A model generated the notes under the pieces. The model was not told where the DNA came from. It ran no database searches and worked only from the letters and a program-made list of their open reading frames with translations. Below, one piece after another: positions 22,019-31,290 of a DNA stretch of 64,000 nt. Both the position numbers and the translations under genes were made by a program. Source of the DNA: Leishmania donovani. Lineage: Eukaryota; Euglenozoa; Kinetoplastea; Trypanosomatida; Trypanosomatidae. Position 1 is the first letter of the stretch. Each line of letters starts with the position of its first letter. The stretch spans positions 633,485-697,484 of the forward strand of contig NC_018256.1 of NCBI RefSeq assembly GCF_000227135.1, read 5' to 3'.

Positions 22019-24050
22019 TAAGTGGCAAAGAAGGCGAACAAATCAATCGCCCCCGCTTCCCCACTGGGCGCATACGCGATGTCTACTTTTCGTTTCCATC
22101 TTGTGTTTGTACAGCCCTTTAGAGACATATATGTGCATATATATATATATATATATATCACCTCAGCTGGCACGCGCATCTCTGCGTGTGCCTGTGTGCG
22201 CCTGTGCGGCTTGACTTCTTTTGAATTGTCCCGTTTCTATAGTGTTGGCTCATTCTTTTTTTTTTTTCTCCTGTGCGTGCGTGTGTGTGTGTGTGTTCTC
22301 TGATTGGTATGCGTTGCCTTTGGTTGTATGAGCGGGGACATACACAGTGGAGGCTGTCTTTATCTCCTCTCTATATTTTCTACCCTTCCACCTCTCCACG
22401 GTGCCGTACCCTCCCTTTGTTCTTGCCGAAGAGAATCTGAGGGAGGGGGGCTCTCTTAGCGTTGGGAAGATAAACATGGACAAGGTTGCCAACGCGAGGC
22501 TAAAAAGACAGAGGATGTGACAACAGGGGACGGGCAGGCTTATAGCTGTGATCACGACCGCCCGCTCGTGGAGACCTTGGAAAAAGAGGTGGGGGCAAGC
22601 ATGTTGGCCGCTCCTCGGATACAGGGCAAGAGGCAGCCACAGATGAAAAAAAAAACAGCAGGCGAGTAGAGGGAGGCAATGTGGGAGAACGGCTGGTATG
22701 CACCATATTTGCATCCAGTCAGTTTCTTCCGTTCTCCGCACCACTTCGCCTTTCAACTACCCACCCCCCACTGCTGCTCCGCCGCCCTTCCATGACTCTT
22801 TCGCACCTCAGCTGTAGCCCTCCCACCGCGTCATGCGATGTGTGGTTTCTTTTTGTTGTTGTTTCCCCCTTTTCTGGCCGCTGTTGTGCGTGGGCAGGCG
22901 TCTGACGTGCGTGCTCTCTCTTTTCGTGTCATAGGTTGGTTTCCGAAAAAAGAAAAATCAACTCGTGTCAACCCTCTTGTGTCTCTCCTCCTCTGTGTTG
23001 GCTGTCCGATGCATGACATGCTTGATTCCTCAGTTTCCTTTTCTCCCTGTGGTTTGCCTTCTTTCTTCTCCCTCTACTCCCTCGAGTTTGCCATCACCAT
23101 CACAAGCATCTTCTCCCTCCCTCTATTTTGATGTTGACTTCCGTTCTCTCCCTTTCTGTTGTTGTAAGCCGCTGTGCTTTTTCGTTTGCGTGTGTGCCAC
23201 GTGCTCTTCGGTTATGGTTGTGATTGCCAGTTTCTTTCGTCGTTTCGCTGTATATTTTGGGAGCGTGCAACAAGGATGTGTGTACAGCTACTGCTAGTGG
23301 CAGAAGCGGATCACCATCACCTCAGAAGAACCCTCCCCCTTTTGCCTCGTGCTACTGTCCCTCCTTCCAAAAAAGCACCGACAACACGAGCGAGTGCCAC
23401 GAGCGTCCTCCCTATCCCGTCATCGACACATTTCCGTTCGTGAGCGTCATCCGCGCGCGTCCTCATTTCTTTCAATATTTCTTACCTAAGTTTCCTCCGC
23501 ATCCATCTCTTCGTTTCTCTTCCTTCCCTCATATTTCCCTTCTCGTATACACCGACTCCACCTGATGGCGTGCGCAGCACTGAAGCACACCCCTTACAAG
23601 GCTGTCCCGAAGTCTCCTCACCTCTGGGCGGGTCGCTGTGTATGTGCCTGTCTCTGTGTGTATGCTTGGTGGGACTGTATCTGAGGGTCTCGTAACGAAT
23701 GCGTGCATGTGAAGGTCCTGATCTCTGCTGTCCGCGATAAACTGTTTCTTGCCATTGGCTGCAGTTCTCTAGCGCCTCGCGTGTTCAACTTTCCTCCACC
23801 TTGCCGTTTCCCTCTCCCCGACCTTGCTTCTTGTTCGCTGGCTCTTCACGTGCCTGCGCGCACCTGCCCTTCTTTTTGCCTGTGCTTGGTTTTCCGTGTC
23901 CGCGTCTGACGGCGGAGCGCCGTTGGTATGTGTTATCCCTTGTCTTCCTGTCCGCCCCTTCATCACCCCCTCCTCCCCTCCTCTTTCTCTACGGTCGTTC
24001 GTTTTTCGTTTCTTTCGTTCACCTCTTTCAATGCTTCTGATGACATCGCG
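22019..24050 (+). other. 3'UTR and start of the convergent strand-switch region
   Basis: No gene is supported. The pyrimidine bias of the + block continues to about 24050 and then stops where retroelement-type GC-rich sequence begins. An AT microsatellite lies at 22137-22158. No tRNA-like A/B-box pair was noticed, though tRNA genes often sit at such junctions. Confidence 0.65.
22137..22158. repeat. AT microsatellite
   Basis: Alternating A/T run about 120 nt past the stop codon of the preceding gene. Confidence 0.85.
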
Positions 24051-24841
24051 ATGCTTGCTGCATCCCTCCTGCGGTTTCGGATTCCTAGACACGACGATCG
24101 GACAGGGGGTCGGAAAGCACGGGCACTTGCGCGAGGCCCTTCCCTCCCCCTCCCCAACCCGCCCCGGATAAGTCTTTTATCTCGTGCCGTAACTCCTTTA
24201 GCGACGATGCTGCAGCAGAAGCCAGCGCGATATATCCGGCCGCGCCCCTGCTGCGTGGAAAGAGGGGCTCACTGCGCCGCTCCTGAAGCCGCACAGGCCA
24301 GATGGTGGCTCCACGTCCTACCGTCCCTGCGGCGCTGACCAGCGATCCATGCAAGCTACTCGAACGAATGATCGCGTGACGACGGCCCAGAGCATCNNNN
24401 NNNNNNNNNNNNNNNNNNNNNNNNNNNNNNNNNNNNNNNNNNNNNNNNNNNNNNNNNNNNNNNNNNNNNNNNNNNNNNNNNNNNNNNNNNNNNNNATGCT
24501 TGCTGCATCCCTCCTGCGGTTTCGGATTCCTAGACACGACGATCGGACAGGGGGTCGGAAAGCACGGGCACTTGCGCGAGGCCCTTCCCTCCCCCTCCCC
24601 AACCCGCCCCGGATAAGTCTTTTATCTCGTGCCGTAACTCCTTTAGCGACGATGCTGCAGCAGAAGCCAGCGCGATATATCCGGCCGCGCCCCTGCTGCG
24701 TGGAAAGAGGGGCTCACTGCGCCGCTCCTGAAGCCGCACAGGCCAGATGGTGGCTCCACGTCCTACCGTCCCTGCGGCGCTGACCAGCGATCCATGCAAG
24801 CTACTCGAACGAATGATCGCGTGACGACGGCCCAGAGCATC
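24051..24841. repeat. 346-nt direct duplication flanking an N gap
   Basis: Positions 24051-24396 and 24496-24841 read identically, separated by 99 Ns. One copy ends and the other begins exactly at the gap edges. This is the pattern of two overlapping contig ends that were scaffolded rather than merged, so the real genome probably has one copy. Confidence 0.85.
24397..24495. other. assembly gap (99 N)
   Basis: Run of Ns between two identical 346-nt flanks; probably a false gap. Confidence 0.99.
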
Positions 24842-25875
24842 TGGGCGACAGGCTCCAGCCACGGCATACTGGCTTCGCGTGCTCACCGCTCCACCACGGA
24901 CCCCGTGGGCCTGCCCCACCACAGCGTAGTGCAGCGGCAGCCAGGTGCCAAAACCCGAGCAGGGCTTGTGAGCTCTACGCTGGCGCGCGTGGCTCGGCAG
25001 TCCGCGGCGTGCCACCATCACGGTGCTTAGGAGATCCAACGTAGACCCGTGCCGTACTCGCTGGATCATGGATTTCTCGGGCGGGGAGGTCATACGAGCC
25101 ACATGGCGGCCCGCCCTCCAGAGGGCGGTGCACACTCGCCGTTGCGCGGCACCGCAACCAGCTGCGGCTCTCCGTTGCACGCGTGCACCTGGAAGAGAAT
25201 CGCCGCCGCCCACCCCCACCCGCTCGGCAGGGACCTCCAGCCAATGCCAGCGCATTGACCAACACGTCGCAGGGGTTATCAAAGTAGCCACGGCTCGACT
25301 CGCCAGGCTGAGGGGGAGGGTGCTCGGAGGAGCGGGGCCCGTGAAAGTATCCTCTGCGCTCCTCCTACACAGCACTGACCGAGTCAGAGCTACCCTACGG
25401 CGCCATCGCGTGGCGGGACGGTGCCGGCAGAAACTGCCGGAGGGACCTTGAGCACGCCTACGTCAATGCAGCCGCAGCCATGGTTCGGTACCCGGACATT
25501 ACACAGACAGCGGAGACCTGCTCGAAGAGGCGGGGACCCACTGCCCCTCGGCTCCACGGTGCTTCTGCGCCGCACCCGCCTGCCTGTGTTCCGCACTCGC
25601 GCGAGGAGGCTGCCCTGTGCATTCGGCGTGGGAGGCGTACGCGCCGGGCCACGGCGTTGCCGCGACGCTCTGGCAGCCCTCGCCGGGGCATGCAGGCGGC
25701 GACTCGCCCGCTTTGCGAAGCTCCGTTGCTCGCTGGGAAGAGATGGCGCGGCGCACATAGACATCCAGCCAGGAGCGCCCGCGATGCGCCACGGTATAGC
25801 ACCCATAGATGCAGCGACAAGACGCCACGGCCTCCGCCCACGAGCGGGACCCTGAAGGCGGCCCTGCTTGGATCA
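24646..25875 (+). mobile_element. degenerate ingi-type (DIRE-like) retroelement, internally deleted
   Basis: This GC-rich stretch encodes, in broken frames, the start of a non-LTR reverse transcriptase. One frame reads AAWKEGLTAPLLKP followed by STSYRP; the matching continuation AALTSDPCKLLERMIA is in another frame, so a frameshift interrupts the motif. This is the RT entry block of the jockey/ingi group. Stops and frame changes follow, and no intact polymerase is present. It is 5'-truncated: identity with the inverted copy begins at 24646 (paired with 36195). Near 25824 it jumps directly to the terminal segment (25821-25875), lacking about 1 kb present in the inverted copy. The same 5' piece also appears at 24201-24396 in the duplicated contig end. 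Naming it DIRE is inference from the RT motif and degeneracy. Confidence 0.65.
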
Positions 25876-26017
25876 AGGAGTACCTCTGTTAGCTGAAGCA
25901 AGGGAAAGGCAGTGGGTGGTACGAGGCGGTTAATATGGAAGGCGTCCGTGGTGCTCGATAGAGTTCGCAATGCATGTGATTATCTGGAGGCTTGGATGCG
26001 TTCTTCTCTCGTGTTTT
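25724..26017 (+). repeat. 294-bp inverted repeat, left copy
   Basis: Reads as the reverse complement of 33588-33881. It includes the internally deleted retroelement 3' end (to 25875) and about 140 nt of shared flank ending in a T-run cut by a gap. Confidence 0.85.
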
Positions 26018-26116
26018 NNNNNNNNNNNNNNNNNNNNNNNNNNNNNNNNNNNNNNNNNNNNNNNNNNNNNNNNNNNNNNNNNNNNNNNNNNNNNNNNNNN
26101 NNNNNNNNNNNNNNNN
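26018..26116. other. assembly gap (99 N)
   Basis: Run of Ns. The left edge is in a T-run (the inverted copy continues as A x10 at 33582-33591); the right edge starts inside retroelement sequence. Confidence 0.99.
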
Positions 26117-27140
26117 GCCTCGTCTGCAGCGATGGCGCTGAGTGCGAAGCAACGGAGCTGGGGCGCGACCCTGGTGCGAGGACACCCGGATCGGCCAAGG
26201 CACAGGCAGACAAGTGTGGCTCTTGCCACGGACTCGGTCATCGGTCTCAGGCGTCAGGCCGACATCCCGCGAAGCCGCGCTGCACGAGGCGACGGGAGAC
26301 CATGCTCGCTCAGTCCCGCACCGGCGCCTGCCCGCGCCGCGGATCCCTGCAACGGCGGGTGACTGGCAGTGGCGGCATGGGGTGCGGATGGTGTGCTGCC
26401 TACTGCTGCGCTGGCGCATGCTTCTCCGCGGGCCCTCTTCCTCTCCACACACCCACGCCTGCGAAAGGCCTGTGGGCTCAGCAGAGGGCGGGATGTCCCC
26501 TGCTGCCTTGCCACACACGCATAGCGGCGCCCCACCTGTGGGACGGCACGTGTGGTCAAGCGGGCCAGCCACGCCCTCTCCCCCACCCCCAGGCAGCAGC
26601 GTCGTCCTGAAACAGGCACCGAGGGCGCAGGAATGCGAGCACTGTGCGCAGGTGCTGCCAAGCACAGCCGGCATGCCGTATCACACCCAGACAAGGCATG
26701 CGCACGTGAGCAGAGCAGGAGCGATGGGCGAACAAGGCGCGAGGAGACCCAATATACGAATCAGCCGCCCCCCTACTCGGCGCATGTGTGCGGAGCGTGC
26801 GGTGACCTCTACGTCCGGCCGGGCCTGCGCTGATGAGGCGCAGATGCCGGAAGCNNNNNNNNNNNNNNNNNNNNNNNNNNNNNNNNNNNNNNNNNNNNNN
26901 NNNNNNNNNNNNNNNNNNNNNNNNNNNNNNNNNNNNGCCGCGGCTTGTGGCGACCGAGGGAGAGGCATGGCATGCAGGCAGGGCGTGCAAGGTCTCGGAG
27001 GGCCCTGGCCTGCGTGTGGCCGACTTCCTTGCTGCGCTCGCCCGGCATGCCCCCTTGATCGCCACCCCCTTCTACCCGCACGGCAGACGCCACGGCCTCC
27101 GCCCACGAGCGGGACCCTGAAGGCGGCCCTGCTTGGATCA
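26117..27140 (+). mobile_element. degenerate retroelement, internal and 3' segment
   Basis: Collinear with the reverse complement of 33981-35006. One frame contains CGSCHGLGHRSQAS, a zinc-knuckle-like C-x2-C-x4-H-x4-S pattern in which the final cysteine is serine. Frames are otherwise broken and no complete ORF survives. It ends with the 55-nt terminal segment (about 27085-27140) that also ends the element at 25875. An 82-N gap interrupts it. Together with 24646-25824 it represents the element's full body as seen in the inverted copy. Confidence 0.6.
26855..26936. other. assembly gap (82 N)
   Basis: Run of Ns. The inverted copy holds 79 nt (34185-34263) between the matching flanks, so the missing content is visible there. 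Confidence 0.99.
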
Positions 27141-27193
27141 GGGCATGCGGTCCACCCATGCGCGTGTGCCGCCGGGTGGCGCGGCATGCGTGC

Positions 27194-27307
27194 GGGGGAG
27201 GGCAAGAGAAGCCGATGGGACGCATGGCCCGATTTCGACGGCAGAACTGCTCGTCCTGGTCGACGCGGATGTGGCGGCAGTGCGACAGGGTGGCGTGTGA
27301 GCTGTGG
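27194..27307 (+). repeat. 114-nt repeat, copy 1 (copy 2 at 27711-27824)
   Basis: The two copies differ at about eight positions with no indel. In both, one + frame stays open and ends at the same TGA, reading ADGTH then PISTAELLVL. About half the differences are silent in this frame. A further copy at 28080-28193 is due to the duplicated contig end. Confidence 0.75.
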
Positions 27308-27627
27308 TTGAATGATATATTTGCCGACATCTACGTGGTTAAGTGAGATTTAAAAGGAGAAAGCATGTCTTTGTGGAGCGCGGCGGCTGTAGACATCCGC
27401 TTCGTTCAATGGGAATGCCAGTATCGCGCCTCTCTCGTGGGTTTGTGTCCATGCGCCTCTCCATCTCTCTTCTTCTTCCGCTGCTTGTCGGTGATTTCGC
27501 GGCCTCGCCCTTCGCTCGCCATTTCGGCGGCTTCGCGCATGTTTGCGGTTGGTTGTCCGCGGCCCAGGCGGGCTTTCCCGCGACAGGGCGCCGGGCCCCC
27601 CCCACGCGGCCGCGGCGCCCCCACCTG

Positions 27628-28266
27628 GCACGGCCCCAGGGCAGCGACTCGGCGACCGACGAAAGCGGGTGGCGGGAGAGAGGAGCGGAAGGTTGGGGGA
27701 GCAGGGGGTCGGGGGAGGGCAAGAGAAGCCGATGGGACGCATGACCCGATTTCGACGGCAGAACTACTCGTCCTGGCCGACGCGGGTGTGGCGGCAGTTC
27801 GACAAGGGGGCGTGTGAGCTGTGGTCGTGTGCTCGTGTTTGTGTACTTGTTCACGGCAGAGTGACAACTTAGAAATAATCTACAAGCAACAGTCTGTNNN
27901 NNNNNNNNNNNNNNNNNNNNNNNNNNNNNNNNNNNNNNNNNNNNNNNNNNNNNNNNNNNNNNNNNNNNNNNNNNNNNNNNNNNNNNNNNNNNNNNNGCAC
28001 GGCCCCAGGGCAGCGACTCGGCGACCGACGAAAGCGGGTGGCGGGAGAGAGGAGCGGAAGGTTGGGGGAGCAGGCGGTCGGGGGAGGGCAAGAGAAGCCG
28101 ATGGGACGCATGACCCGATTTCGACGGCAGAACTACTCGTCCTGGCCGACGCGGGTGTGGCGGCAGTTCGACAAGGGGGCGTGTGAGCTGTGGTCGTGTG
28201 CTCGTGTTTGTGTACTTGTTCACGGCAGAGTGACAACTTAGAAATAATCTACAAGCAACAGTCTGT
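27628..28266. repeat. 270-nt direct duplication flanking an N gap
   Basis: 27628-27897 and 27997-28266 match apart from one base (27706 G versus 28075 C). The copies abut the gap exactly, so unmerged contig ends (or two alleles or repeat copies) are the likely explanation. Confidence 0.85.
27898..27996. other. assembly gap (99 N)
   Basis: Run of Ns between near-identical 270-nt flanks; probably a false gap. Confidence 0.99.
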
Positions 28267-28328
28267 TCGCCCCCCATCCCCCAATAAGTCCGCAAACATG
28301 GTGTTCGGCAGGCAGCAACGAACACCCA

Positions 28329-28850
28329 TCAGACCCCTTTGATGGCGTTGGTCATCTGATCCACAAAAGAGCTGCCCTCGAGCTGTGCCTCGCTACGCTC
28401 TGCAGCAACATCAAGCCGGTCGATGTAGGCAAGCGTGGCACGCTTGTTGCTCAGCAACAGCTCCCCACCAAGCAGCACCTCGTCAAGGATGAAGTACGCA
28501 CGGTGAAAGTTGAAGATCAAGTCGAGCTCGCATACATTGCCGAAGTACTGATCCAGCACCTCGACAAAGTGGTGGATGATCTCCAGCGTAATCAGCTCAT
28601 TGTCTGTCTTGTCGACGCAGGCGATGAAGTACAGAGAGGCGTAGCGGCGGCAAACGTACTTTCGGCCCTCAATCTCGAACATGTTCGACAGCCGAGCAGA
28701 GCGGCCAAGCGCCGCCTGGCACACTTCGCGGATGATTTTTGTCTGCTCCTTCTGCGAGAGCGTCACGTACCATTTGGAGAGTCTTATCTTGCCTTGGCGG
28801 CTCATCAGCAGCAGGAACTGAATCATCTCGCCCACACGCGGGGCAGGCAT
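28329..28850 (-). CDS. AP-1 complex sigma subunit (clathrin adaptor small chain, AP19)
   Basis: The product is a clathrin adaptor small chain (longin-type fold), the sigma subunit of a heterotetrameric adaptor that selects cargo at the trans-Golgi/endosome. From MIQFLLLMSRQGK the protein follows the family closely: SRQGKIRLSKWY, then KYVCRRYASLYFIACVD, then LDQYFGNVCELDLIF and the AYFILDEVLLGGE stretch. This length (165 residues from MIQF) is typical of sigma-1. I place the start at 28850 (173 residues) because it is the first ATG after the acceptor-like AG at 28968 and is in frame; the family-like alternative is the ATG at 28826. The open frame runs back to 29273, but that extension is atypical for the family and includes the polypyrimidine tract. 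First gene of the - strand block next to the convergent junction, and enclosed by inverted retroelement copies. Confidence 0.92.
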   Translation of the reverse strand: MPAPRVGEMIQFLLLMSRQGKIRLSKWYVTLSQKEQTKIIREVCQAALGRSARLSNMFEIEGRKYVCRRYASLYFIACVDKTDNELITLEIIHHFVEVLDQYFGNVCELDLIFNFHRAYFILDEVLLGGELLLSNKRATLAYIDRLDVAAERSEAQLEGSSFVDQMTNAIKGV

Positions 28851-28967
28851 GCGACAAAGGTATTCCTTTCGTGTGTATGTTGCTTGCCCTTGCCGTGCTG
28901 TGCTTCCTTCTCCGTTATTGATTGCGATGCACGCGCGCTTTGCGGCTCTCTCCCTCACACTTTCGCT

Positions 28968-29031
28968 CTCGAGCGTGCGAGGATGGTGATGATGCGGGGC
29001 GGGGTCGGGAGGAACAAAGGGCATCCGAATG
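28968..29031 (-). promoter_or_regulatory. spliced-leader acceptor of the AP-1 sigma gene
   Basis: On the - strand a C/T-rich tract is followed by its first AG at 28969-28968. The first ATG downstream is the in-frame one at 28850. Confidence 0.5.
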
Positions 29032-29529
29032 GTGTGTAGGTAGGCGTGTTCGAGGGTGAGACGTTGCATGGGCCATTTGTTCGCCGCCGCAGAAGGAAAG
29101 AGTAAACCATGCCAGCCACAGTAGGTTGGGGAGGAGAGGGTCGGAGACGCTGAGGACGCGGCTTTCGGCGAGCCGGGCAGGCGCCAACGGCATTCTCGCG
29201 GTCCCTCGCCACATGGCTCACTCACAAGGCATTTTTCGTTTCGCTTGAGTTTGCTTCTTTCTACTATCGGCATTCATGCGAAAACTCGCAGCGCATTGTT
29301 GCGGTCCGCCGCCGCCTTTCCGAAGGGCTCAACACACGACTTTCAAGGCACTACAAGGACAAGACAAATGCCCTTACACGACCCCTCGACAGGCACTAGG
29401 CCATGCACGCCGCGCGGCATCCCCACTTGCACCACCAGCTACGGCGAAGCCAACAGTGCGGCGCTGCAAGTTCGCTCCGTTCGCCACGTGCATGTCGGCA
29501 TGCGATTCACTGTTTTTGGAGCATGCATC

Positions 29530-29553
29530 ACACCGCCGCCGAAGCGGCGGCGT
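29530..29553 (-). terminator. 10-bp cUUCGg tetraloop hairpin just after a stop codon
   Basis: On the - strand, 29553-29544 pairs with 29539-29530 (eight G-C pairs, one G-U, one A-U) around a UUCG loop closed by C-G. It starts 9 nt after the stop codon of the gene ending at 29563. 'Terminator' is only the nearest category: this is a very stable 3'UTR hairpin of unknown role, not a demonstrated transcription terminator. Confidence 0.6.
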
Positions 29554-29562
29554 TTGACCGTC

Positions 29563-31182
29563 TCACCGAAAGCGTACATTGCGGGCCAAAGGGGAGCTGG
29601 GTGGCGCCTTCAGCAGTCCGCGGCGATTGTGCATGCGCGCCTTACGAGCCTCGTCGTGCATCCGAACGGCACACTCAGCCGCCACGGTGCCGTTAAGCCC
29701 ATGAGCGGCGAGCCCACCATTTGTATAGGCAACAGTTCCCTCGTTCGACAGTGTAGGGGTAATGCACTGCTTGCGCAGCCAGCGCTGCGAGGCCGCGCGG
29801 CCGCTGGCCTTGTCCGCCGCTCGATGGGCTTCGTATCGATGGTTCAGATACTCGCGCCCGAAGTCTGTGCGCAGAACGTACTCTAAACGATATACGTACT
29901 CGGAGATGCGCTCAAAGATCAGCTCGGACATGAGCAGGCGTGCCGCGCGCGCTGCCAAGGTGGTCAGGTAGGCGTTGTGCTTGTGGTCCTGAAAGATGAT
30001 CGGCGGGGGGCTCGTATCCTCTGGAGCGAGGGCCCAGCGGAGGGAGCCGAGGATGGCGCGGGGCATGGCGGCGCTCAAGGAGCGCATTGCCATGGATTGC
30101 CCGGTCGACAAGGCTGCATCGCTAGTCCCACCTTCAGCGCCTTCGCCGAGAGTCTCTTCGCCGCCGGTGCCGCCCGTCGCGTCATCGCTTGCCGCAACGC
30201 CGTCGAACTCCTCTACCGACGATAAAACTGAAATGAGCTCTGGGCTCAACCCTCGGTGTTGCAGCAAGGAGACCGGCACCAGCCGCTCCATCCCACACGT
30301 TTCATACGCTGCTGCCAGCCCATAGGTGCATGTTATCATCTGCGACAGTGCCGAGATTCCGCGCACCTCCCCGTCTGGGAAGATGCGCGTCAACACCGGT
30401 ACCACTTCGCTGTGTAAGAGCAAGTGCCCTTGGAAGATCGCTGGAGGGAACACGTCGGGGGTGAGGCACAGCATCCCACATTCCTTCAAGTACAAGAGCA
30501 GCAGATGCAGCTCCTCCCGCCGCGCGTACGGGTCACCACGGTCGAAGGCGTCGTAGAATATGCCAAGCGGGTGATCGGGACCTGGCACGTAGAGCCCCTC
30601 CTTCAAGAGGCGTTGCACAATCGGCGAAGGCGTTCGTGGCTGCCCGTGTGGCCGCTTCGTGTAGTGACTTCGAAACAGCTCAATGCTGTCCCACACTTTG
30701 TCGGATTCCCAGAGTCCTTTGCTGCCGACTACGGAGTTTAGGATCATCTCGAGACAAATATGGTCGCGCTTGCCCATGTGGTTGTGCCAGCTGTTAACGG
30801 GCTCACAACACAGCTCGCACCAGTGTGGGACCGTTTCCCACACCGATTCCGCTGTTAGTGTGAGGCTCGCGGTTTGCACGGACTGTCGGGGGGCGGCAGG
30901 CGGGTCCTGCTTGGGCGACGGGGACGAGCTCGGTGATACAGGAGTCGAGAGGGGCCCCGACCTCGGCGCTGCAGTAGACAGACAGCGGCACACACCTGTC
31001 AGCCCGGCCACGGTCGCCGTCCGCCGCGTCTGCCCGTGTAGGAAGTGCTGCGGTGGCTGCCGTGGAGCGGCGCCGCACATCAAACCGTGCTGCCGTACGC
31101 AGGCCTCTGCCACGTCGGCGACAACCCAGGACATCCGTGGGGTGCCCGCGCTGATCTTGGCGAATCGAACAAGATTCGCCAT
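29563..31182 (-). CDS. conserved C2H2 zinc-finger protein, probably mitochondrial
   Basis: A 539-residue protein with one clear motif: a U1/matrin-like C2H2 finger using Cys122, Cys125, His135 and His141 (HWCELCCEPVNSWHNHMGK). The first ~75 residues are rich in Arg, Ala, Ser and Thr and poor in acids, like a kinetoplastid mitochondrial import signal. The rest (about 145-539) is globular, with conserved-looking aromatic and charged stretches such as RISEYVYRLEYVLRTDFGREY and a short low-complexity insert near 350-370. I do not recognise the family; a role in mitochondrial ribosome or RNA biology is a guess from the finger and presequence. A second, out-of-frame ATG lies 4 nt upstream (31186). 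Confidence 0.8.
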   Translation of the reverse strand: MANLVRFAKISAGTPRMSWVVADVAEACVRQHGLMCGAAPRQPPQHFLHGQTRRTATVAGLTGVCRCLSTAAPRSGPLSTPVSPSSSPSPKQDPPAAPRQSVQTASLTLTAESVWETVPHWCELCCEPVNSWHNHMGKRDHICLEMILNSVVGSKGLWESDKVWDSIELFRSHYTKRPHGQPRTPSPIVQRLLKEGLYVPGPDHPLGIFYDAFDRGDPYARREELHLLLLYLKECGMLCLTPDVFPPAIFQGHLLLHSEVVPVLTRIFPDGEVRGISALSQMITCTYGLAAAYETCGMERLVPVSLLQHRGLSPELISVLSSVEEFDGVAASDDATGGTGGEETLGEGAEGGTSDAALSTGQSMAMRSLSAAMPRAILGSLRWALAPEDTSPPPIIFQDHKHNAYLTTLAARAARLLMSELIFERISEYVYRLEYVLRTDFGREYLNHRYEAHRAADKASGRAASQRWLRKQCITPTLSNEGTVAYTNGGLAAHGLNGTVAAECAVRMHDEARKARMHNRRGLLKAPPSSPLARNVRFR

Positions 31183-31192
31183 CCATTCCTCG

Positions 31193-31290
31193 CTAGGTCA
31201 TGTTGACGCATGAGCACATTGAGGTGCGTGTGGGAGGTGGAGGCGGGTGCGCACGCGGTGAAGAACGTGGAGTGGAGAACCCGAGAGAGA
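31193..31290 (-). promoter_or_regulatory. spliced-leader acceptor of the zinc-finger protein gene
   Basis: A long - strand C/T-rich tract (about 31290-31210) is followed, after a short mixed stretch, by CTAG with AG at 31194-31193, 11 nt before the ATG at 31182. A second AG at 31190-31189 is an alternative. Confidence 0.5.

Larger units (their letters stand above)
27141..28328. other. strand-switch DNA between retroelement and AP-1 sigma gene
   Basis: No intact gene. It contains a diverged 114-nt direct repeat (27194-27307 and 27711-27824), a GC-rich segment (27560-27660) and a duplicated contig end around an N gap. The 3'UTR of the AP-1 sigma gene must lie in its right part. Confidence 0.6.

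Noticed and set aside
22019..28328. tRNA genes at the convergent junction
   Set aside because: No paired A-box and B-box (GGTTCGA-type) with a foldable cloverleaf was noticed by eye; tRNAscan would be decisive.
28329..29273. 314-residue form of the AP-1 sigma subunit
   Set aside because: The extra N-terminal 140 residues have no counterpart in the family and cover the polypyrimidine tract and acceptor.
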